The notes under the pieces: model-generated
Seen by the model: only the letters and a program-made list of their open reading frames with translations
What the model was told of the DNA's origin: nothing
Databases searched by the model: none
Position numbers and translations under genes: made by a program
DNA from: Actinocorallia populi
GTDB lineage: Bacteria; Actinomycetota; Actinomycetes; Streptosporangiales; Streptosporangiaceae
NCBI RefSeq assembly: GCF_002995495.1
Contig: NZ_PVZV01000001.1
Coordinates: 62,001-126,000 of the forward strand
Direction: 5' to 3'
DNA length: 64,000 nucleotides
Shown here: positions 58,787 through 64,000 of the stretch, one piece after another
Numbering within the stretch: the stretch's first letter is position 1
Layout of the letters: the number at the start of each line of letters is the position of its first letter

Positions 58787-60616
58787 TCAGGGTTCGGCGA
58801 GGACCTCCAGGACCTGTTCGCCGTAGCGGTTGAGCTTGTTCTCGCCGATGCCGCTGATGGAGCCCAGCTCGGCGAGGGTGGGGGGGCGGCGGGTGGCGAT
58901 CTCGCGGAGGGTGGCGTCGTGGAAGATGACGTAGGCGGGGACGCCCTGCTCCTTGGCGGTGGCGGCGCGCCAGGCGCGCAGGCGCTCGAAGAGCGGCTTG
59001 TCGGCCTCGGCGAGGTCGACGGGGGCCGCGGACGACGTGCGGGAGGTCTTGGCGATCTTGGCGGGGCGTTCGGGCTCGCGCCGCATGTGGACCTCCATGC
59101 GGCGGCCCAGGACCTCGGCGCTGGTGTCGGTGAGCACCAGGGTGCCGTAGTCGCCCTCCACGCCGAGCAGGCCGCGGGACAGCAGCTGGCGGACGACGCC
59201 GCGCCACTCCGCCTCGCGCAGCTCCGTGCCGATGCCGAAGACCGACAGCTCATCATGGCGGTACTGCTTGACCTTCTCGGTCTCCTTGCCGAGCAGGACG
59301 TCGATGATCTGGCCGGCGCCGAACTTCTGGTTGCGCTCGTTCTTCAGCCGGAAGACGGCCGAGAGGAACTTCTGCGCGGCGATCGTGCCGTCCCAGGACT
59401 CCGGCGGGACGAGGCAGGTGTCGCAGTTGCCGCACGGCTGCCCGCCGCCCTCGCCGAAGTAGGCCAGCAGCTGCGTCCGGCGGCACGTGACCGTCTCGCA
59501 CAGTGCCAGCATGGCGTCGAGGTGGATCGTGGCGGCGCGCCGGTAGGCGAAGTCGCCGTCCGAGGAGTCGATCATCTTGCGCTGCTGCACGACGTCGGCC
59601 AGCCCGTAGGCCATCCACGCCGTGGACGGCAGGCCGTCGCGTCCGGCGCGGCCGGTCTCCTGGTAGTAGCCCTCGATCGACTTGGGGAGGTCCAGGTGCG
59701 CGACCAGGCGCACGTCCGGTTTGTCGATGCCCATGCCGAACGCGATCGTCGCCACGATCACCAGGCCGTCCTCACGCAGGAAGCGGGACTGGTGGCGCGC
59801 CCTGGTGCCGGCGTCGAGGCCCGCGTGGTACGGCAGCGCGGGGACGCCGTTGTCGGCCAGGAAGTCCGCGGTCTTCTCCACCGAGGCGCGCGACAGGCAG
59901 TAGACGATCGCCGCGTCGCCCGGGTGCTCGGTGCGCAGCAGCTCCAGCAGCTGCCTGGTCGGGTTGTTCTTGGGGACGATCCGGTACTGGATGTTGGGGC
60001 GGTCGAAGCTGGCGACGAAGTGCCGGGCGGCCTTCAGCCCCAGCCGTTCGGTGATCTCGGTGTGGGTGGCCTCGGTGGCGGTGGCCGTCAGCGCCACCCG
60101 CGGCACGTCCGGCCAGCGCTCGTGCAGCATCGACAGGGCGAGGTAGTCGGGCCGGAAGTCGTGGCCCCACTGGGAGACGCAGTGCGCCTCGTCGATCGCG
60201 AACAGCGCGATCTTGCCCTGGTCGAGCAGCTGGGCGGTGGACTCCAGCTGCAGCCGTTCCGGCGCGAGATACAGCAGGTCCAATTCCCCCGCGCGGAAGG
60301 AGCGCTCGACCTCGCGCCGCTGGTCGAGGTTCTGCGTGGAGTTGAGGAAGGCGGCGCGGACGCCCAGGGCCCGCAGGGCGTCCACCTGGTCCTGCATGAG
60401 CGCGATGAGCGGCGAGACCACCACCCCGACGCCGGGCCGGACCAGCGCCGGGATCTGGTAGCACAGGGATTTGCCGCCGCCGGTCGGCATGAGGACCAGC
60501 GCGTCGCCGCCGGCGACGACGTGTTCGATGATCTCCTGCTGGCCTGGCCGGAAGGAGTCATAGCCGAAGACGCGTCTGAGTGCGTCCAGTGCGTCCTGCG
60601 CTCCGGGGGAAGTCAC
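58787..60616 (-). CDS. recQ: ATP-dependent DNA helicase RecQ
   Basis: 609 residues. Helicase motifs: Q-motif FGYDSFRPGQQE, Walker A MPTGGGKS (43-50), DEAH as FAIDEAHCVSQWGHDFRPDY, motif III ALTATAT, motif V FGMGIDKPDVR and motif VI QETGRAGRDG. The RecQ zinc site is complete (CETVTCRR with CGNCDTC), followed by a winged helix (RQC) and a C-terminal HRDC domain (DKPLFERLRAWRAATAKEQGVPAYVIFHDATLREIATRRP). It unwinds DNA in repair and replication restart. It is a complete, ordinary copy. Confidence 0.97.
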   Translation of the reverse strand: MTSPGAQDALDALRRVFGYDSFRPGQQEIIEHVVAGGDALVLMPTGGGKSLCYQIPALVRPGVGVVVSPLIALMQDQVDALRALGVRAAFLNSTQNLDQRREVERSFRAGELDLLYLAPERLQLESTAQLLDQGKIALFAIDEAHCVSQWGHDFRPDYLALSMLHERWPDVPRVALTATATEATHTEITERLGLKAARHFVASFDRPNIQYRIVPKNNPTRQLLELLRTEHPGDAAIVYCLSRASVEKTADFLADNGVPALPYHAGLDAGTRARHQSRFLREDGLVIVATIAFGMGIDKPDVRLVAHLDLPKSIEGYYQETGRAGRDGLPSTAWMAYGLADVVQQRKMIDSSDGDFAYRRAATIHLDAMLALCETVTCRRTQLLAYFGEGGGQPCGNCDTCLVPPESWDGTIAAQKFLSAVFRLKNERNQKFGAGQIIDVLLGKETEKVKQYRHDELSVFGIGTELREAEWRGVVRQLLSRGLLGVEGDYGTLVLTDTSAEVLGRRMEVHMRREPERPAKIAKTSRTSSAAPVDLAEADKPLFERLRAWRAATAKEQGVPAYVIFHDATLREIATRRPPTLAELGSISGIGENKLNRYGEQVLEVLAEP

Positions 60617-60668
60617 CCGGCCAGTCTAGGGAGCCGGGAACGTTCCTGGGGCGGGACCTGTGGACGAC

Positions 60669-60878
60669 TCAGAGGGTGTCGAGCATCCTCTCGAGCTCGT
60701 CGAACGTGATGTACCCGTCGTAGTTGGTGTCCGCACGCTCGAAGCGCTCCTGCGTCTCGGCCTTGCTCCACACCAGGCCCAACTCGTCCAGGACCATGGT
60801 GAACCCGACGAGATCGAGCCGGCCCTTCTCCTGGACGTCGATCGTACGGAAAGCGGTGAGCAGGCCGTCGACTGTCAA
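60669..60878 (-). CDS. Small EF-hand calcium-binding protein
   Basis: 69 residues from TTG 60878 with GGAAGGGAG ahead; an ATT at 60881 is a further possible start, and no ATG or GTG lies nearby. Two helix-loop-helix units are visible: the first loop (DVQEKGRLDLVG) is degenerate, while the second DTNYDGYITFDE matches the canonical EF-hand consensus DxNxDGxIxxxE exactly and should bind Ca2+. It resembles the small calcium-binding proteins of streptomycetes. It is divergent from a PAP2/diacylglycerol-kinase gene (about 96 bases between). Confidence 0.75.
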   Translation of the reverse strand: MTVDGLLTAFRTIDVQEKGRLDLVGFTMVLDELGLVWSKAETQERFERADTNYDGYITFDELERMLDTL

Positions 60879-60974
60879 AATGGCGCTCCCTTCCTTGTCT
60901 AGATCATCGAATGATGACACAGGCTGTGACGATTCACACGGTAGAAACGGTTCCCTTACGGGGATACGACGCGC

Positions 60975-62384
60975 ATGGACCTGGCCGAAATCGATCGCCG
61001 TGCGTTCGACAGCGTGGCCGCCGCCCGGCTGCGCGGGCTGGAATTCGTGCTGCCCCGGCTGTCGAAGGCCGCCGATCACGGGATGCTCTGGTTCGGCCTG
61101 GCGGGGGCGCTGGGGTCGACGGGAATTCCCGCGCTGCGCCGCGGGGCGTTGCGCGGAGTGATCGCGATCGGACTTGCAAGTCCCTCGATCAATCTGGTGG
61201 GTAAACAGTTGTTTCGGCGGCGGCGTCCGCTCATCCATAACGTGCCTCCGATACGGATTCACCGCATCCCCACTTCGCCCTCTTTTCCCTCCGGGCACTC
61301 GGCCTCGGCCGCGGCGTTCGCCACCGCCATCGCCCTGGAAGCACCTAAAAGAGTGGCTTTGCCCGTTCTCGGGCTCGCGGCGGGCGTGGCGTTCAGCCGG
61401 ATCTACACCGGCGCCCACTACCCCGGAGACGTGCTGGCCGGAATCCTCTCCGGCGCCGTCGCGGGGGCGACGACCCGGTTGTTGTGGCCCACCCAGGCAC
61501 CGGCCCATGTGACGAACCTCAACCGGGTGATCGAACCCCGGGATTCCCAGGGCGCGGGCGTCATCGTGGTCTCCAACAACGACCCGGAGACGATCGCCGA
61601 CCTGCGTACGGAGCTCCCCCACGCCGAGTTCGTGAACTGCCAGGAAGACCTCGAGGGCACTCTCGAGGACGCGGCCCAGCGGGCCAGGGTCCTCGCCGTC
61701 TGCGGAGGAGACGGGACGGTCAGCGCGGCGGCGGCCGCGGCCCTCCGCCATGACGTTCCCCTGCTCGTCCTACCGCTGGGGACGCTCAACCACTTCGCCA
61801 AGACGCTCGGCATAGAGACGGTTTCCGACGCGCTGGACGCCTATTGGAGCGGCAGCGTGGCACGCGTGGACGTCGCCGCCCTGAACGACGTGCTGTTCCT
61901 CAACACGGCCAGCTTCGGGGCGTACTCAGAGCTGGTCGACAGAAGGGAAGGACTGGAGAAGCGGATCGGCAAGTGGCCCGCGCTGGCCATCTCGGCCTTC
62001 CGGGTGCTGCGTCATGCCACGCCGGTGGACGTCACGGTGAACGGGGAGCCGCGCCAGGTGTGGCTGGCCTTCATCGGCAACTGCGAGTACGGAACGCGCG
62101 GTGCCATCCCGACCACCCGAGACAACCTCACCGACGCGCTGCTGGACGTCCGTCTGGTGTCGGTGAAGCGGCATCTACGGCGGCTGCGCGCGTTGGCGGT
62201 CGTCCTGGCAGGACGGCTCTGGCCGCTGTCGGATTACGAGAGCACGCTCGTGGAGTCGCTGACGGTCACATCCCGCAACGGCCTCCGCCTCCGGGTGGCC
62301 CATGACGGGGAGACCGAGGACGCCCGGACCCCGATCGTCTTCACGAAGCATCCCAAGCAGCTGACGGTTTTCGTGCCCATCTGA
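60975..62384 (+). CDS. PAP2 phosphatase - diacylglycerol kinase fusion
   Basis: 469 residues. The N-terminal PAP2 domain (about 30-175, several membrane segments) has all three motifs: KQLFRRRRP, PSGHSASAAAF and SRIYTGAHYPGDV. The C-terminal DAGK/lipid-kinase domain (about 190-465) has VSNNDPE, the glycine loop VCGGDGTVSAAA, LPLGTLNHFAKTLG and VNGEPRQVWLAFIGN...Y. Fusion of a lipid-phosphate phosphatase and a lipid kinase suggests it converts or cycles phosphatidate/diacylglycerol or polyprenyl phosphates at the membrane. Beside the EF-hand gene this may make it calcium-linked, which is inference. Confidence 0.88.
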   Translation: MDLAEIDRRAFDSVAAARLRGLEFVLPRLSKAADHGMLWFGLAGALGSTGIPALRRGALRGVIAIGLASPSINLVGKQLFRRRRPLIHNVPPIRIHRIPTSPSFPSGHSASAAAFATAIALEAPKRVALPVLGLAAGVAFSRIYTGAHYPGDVLAGILSGAVAGATTRLLWPTQAPAHVTNLNRVIEPRDSQGAGVIVVSNNDPETIADLRTELPHAEFVNCQEDLEGTLEDAAQRARVLAVCGGDGTVSAAAAAALRHDVPLLVLPLGTLNHFAKTLGIETVSDALDAYWSGSVARVDVAALNDVLFLNTASFGAYSELVDRREGLEKRIGKWPALAISAFRVLRHATPVDVTVNGEPRQVWLAFIGNCEYGTRGAIPTTRDNLTDALLDVRLVSVKRHLRRLRALAVVLAGRLWPLSDYESTLVESLTVTSRNGLRLRVAHDGETEDARTPIVFTKHPKQLTVFVPI

Positions 62385-62485
62385 ACGTTCCGGGGGCTGG
62401 CCGCCCTCGCGGAATAAGTTTAAAATTCAACATGTTGGAGCCGGTGACCGAGCGCTCCAGCGCCACCGAGCCTGAAGGAGGGCCC

Positions 62486-63445
62486 ATGCCCGCCGTCACC
62501 GTGGAGAACCCTCTCACCCTGCCGCGCATCCCCGTCCCCGACCCGGCGAACGGCGCGCCGCGGCCCGTGCTCGGCGTGACCGACGCCCCCCAGGGCTTCG
62601 AGGGCGAGGGCTTCCCCGTGCACCGGGCCTTCTCCGGAGTGCACCCGCGCCACCTCGACCCGTTCATCATGATGGACCAGATGGGCGAGGTGGACTACGC
62701 GCCGGGCGAGCCCAAGGGCACCCCCTGGCACCCGCACCGCGGCTTCGAGACCGTCACCTACCTCATCGACGGCGAGTTCCACCACCAGGACACCGCCGGA
62801 GGCGGCGGCAAGATCGGCCCCGGCGACACCCAGTGGATGACCGCGGGCTCGGGACTGCTGCACATCGAGGCCCCGCCGGAGCACCTCGTCATGAGCGGCG
62901 GCCTGTTCCACGGGCTGCAGCTGTGGGTGAACCTGCCCGCCAGGGACAAGATGATCGCGCCCCGCTACCAGGACATCGCCGGGAAGAAGATCACCCTGCT
63001 GACCACCCCCGACGGCGGCGCGCTGCTGCGGGTCATCGCGGGCGAGCTGGACGGCCACCGCGGACCCGGCTCCACGCACACGCCGATCACGATGATCCAC
63101 GCGACGGTCAGCCCCGGAGCCCGCCTGACGCTTCCGTGGAACCCGTCGTTCAACGGCCTCGCGTACGTGCTCGCGGGGCAGGGCACGGTCGGCACGCAGG
63201 ACCGCCCGATCAGGACCGCGCAGCTCGCCGTGTACGGCAAGGGCTCCAGCATCACGCTGGCCGCCGACGCCAAGCAGGACTCCAACAAGCCCGCCCTCGA
63301 GGTCGTCCTTCTGGGCGGACAGCCGATCGGAGAGCCGATCGCGCACTACGGCCCGTTCGTCATGAACACCCGCGCCGAGCTCCAGCAGGCCTTCGAGGAC
63401 TTCCAGGCCGGCCGCCTCGGAGTCATCCCGGCCGACCGCATCTGA
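62486..63445 (+). CDS. Pirin family protein
   Basis: 319 residues from ATG 62486 with GAAGGAGG upstream. The bicupin pattern is clear: FMMDQMGEVDYAPGEPKGTPWHPHRGFETVTYLIDGEFHHQDTAGGGG gives the iron ligands HxH..H..E (His in PWHPHRG, His in EFHHQ), and WMTAGSGLLHIEAPPE follows. Second cupin with GLAYVLAGQGTVG. Pirins bind iron; some are quercetinases or redox-sensing cofactors. The promoter region has CAACATGTTG, a palindrome (62428-62437) after AAGTTTAAAATT, which may be a MarR-type operator. It is followed by a strong hairpin. Confidence 0.93.
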   Translation: MPAVTVENPLTLPRIPVPDPANGAPRPVLGVTDAPQGFEGEGFPVHRAFSGVHPRHLDPFIMMDQMGEVDYAPGEPKGTPWHPHRGFETVTYLIDGEFHHQDTAGGGGKIGPGDTQWMTAGSGLLHIEAPPEHLVMSGGLFHGLQLWVNLPARDKMIAPRYQDIAGKKITLLTTPDGGALLRVIAGELDGHRGPGSTHTPITMIHATVSPGARLTLPWNPSFNGLAYVLAGQGTVGTQDRPIRTAQLAVYGKGSSITLAADAKQDSNKPALEVVLLGGQPIGEPIAHYGPFVMNTRAELQQAFEDFQAGRLGVIPADRI

Positions 63446-63457
63446 CGTCTGCACACG

Positions 63458-63494
63458 CGAAGGCCGCTCCCCGGATCCCGGAGAGCGGCCTTCG
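63458..63494 (+). terminator. 12-bp hairpin
   Basis: Bases 63458-63469 pair with 63483-63494; the 13-base loop contains a further CCGGATCC palindrome. It follows the pirin stop by 12 bases. Confidence 0.78.
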
Positions 63495-63592
63495 TCATCG
63501 TGCGCCGGCTGAAGTTCTTTCGCAGGGGCGCGCACACCACCCGCGACTGATGCGCGCTGAAGGACGTGCGCCTGACGGCGCGCTACCCGTGC

Positions 63593-64000
63593 TTACGCGC
63601 CCTGAGTGCTCCAGAAGCGGTAGTGGTGGTCCTTCACGAACTCCGTCCGCTTCCAGTCTCCCGAGGTCAGGGACTGCACGTACCGCTCGTCCGCCGTGTC
63701 GCGGAAGCCCGGCCAGGCCGTCTCACCCGTCTCGGCGAAGCCCACCCAAGCGTCGATCATCCGGTCGGCCAGCCGGTTCTGCTCGGGCGTCCGCTCCTCG
63801 AACAGGTCCATGTCGAACAGGTAGGCCAGCTCCACCATGTGGTTGGCGCCCGGCTCGAAGCTGGGCTCGGGGTAGCCCTTGTACCAGAGGGTCTCGGCCT
63901 CGGCGAACTCGTACATCCGGGTCGGCGTCCACCGCGACAGCAGCCGTGCGGTGTCCAGCGTCGGCGCCGACCACGCCGAGTCCGTCCTGGCCGCGGCCAG
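63593..64000 (-). CDS. Type B carboxylesterase, C-terminal part
   Basis: The frame is open to the window's right end, so the gene starts outside it. The visible 135 residues are the carboxylesterase C-terminus: the catalytic His in GANHMVELAYLF, DLFEERTPEQNRLADRMIDAWVGFAETGETAWPGF, then RYVQSLTSGDWKRTEFVKDHHYRFW. It hydrolyses carboxylic esters; the substrate is unknown. No neighbour on the same strand. Confidence 0.88.
   Translation of the reverse strand: MAAARTDSAWSAPTLDTARLLSRWTPTRMYEFAEAETLWYKGYPEPSFEPGANHMVELAYLFDMDLFEERTPEQNRLADRMIDAWVGFAETGETAWPGFRDTADERYVQSLTSGDWKRTEFVKDHHYRFWSTQGA

Overview
This is a 64-kb window of high-GC DNA from a filamentous actinomycete. The evidence is GC-rich third codon positions, many GTG/TTG starts, a WhiJ/DUF397/HATPase trio, ECF sigma factors, S33 secreted hydrolases and a Nur-type nickel box. 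The gene mix fits a Streptosporangiales or Thermomonosporaceae member (Actinomadura-like), but this placement is an inference from gene content; no rRNA or tRNA gene was seen.

Layout. 1-7.2 kb: the end of aspartate 4-decarboxylase with the aspartate:alanine exchanger AspT, an ECF sigma factor with a coupled membrane protein, a KimA-type potassium transporter and a MerR regulator. 7.2-17.6 kb: small regulator-plus-enzyme modules, each with its own likely operator (TetR with a DHFR-like/DUF4287/hydrolase operon; AraC-type regulator with MFS pump and epoxide hydrolase; XRE with a membrane protein; TetR with a quinone-oxidoreductase-like enzyme). 17.6-19.2 kb: a decayed IS5-family transposase next to a tiny membrane peptide, a sigma factor and a cysteine-rich DUF2892-like protein. 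19.5-21 kb: the WhiJ-type developmental trio.

21-27.7 kb is the most accessory-looking stretch. GC drops in places and it holds a repeat-containing DNA-binding protein, an XRE regulator, an SRA-HNH modified-DNA endonuclease (type IV restriction), an unrecognised 189-residue protein, an AAA ATPase fused to a PD-(D/E)xK nuclease domain, and an erythromycin-esterase-like protein that has lost active-site residues. It looks like a small defence island.

28.7-45 kb: a superoxide dismutase behind a near-perfect Nur box, a ROK regulator facing a HAD phosphatase/MFS operon with two matching operators, a MerR-controlled leaderless hydrolase, two paralogous secreted S33 hydrolases around a two-component system, a DedA protein, a beta-lactamase-fold membrane protein, an FAD monooxygenase, an MBL hydrolase, a SnoaL-like protein and a TetR regulator. 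45-54.8 kb: secreted and lipoprotein genes, a GPP34 protein and a complete branched-chain-amino-acid-type ABC transporter operon divergent from a PucR-type regulator with twin operator-like repeats.

54.9-64 kb: a PPOX-type flavin/F420 protein, a short second-type Rho factor behind a pyrimidine-rich leader, a beta-propeller membrane protein, RecQ helicase, a small EF-hand protein divergent from a PAP2-diacylglycerol-kinase fusion, pirin, and the end of a carboxylesterase. Most transcription units end in strong GC-rich hairpins without U-tracts.
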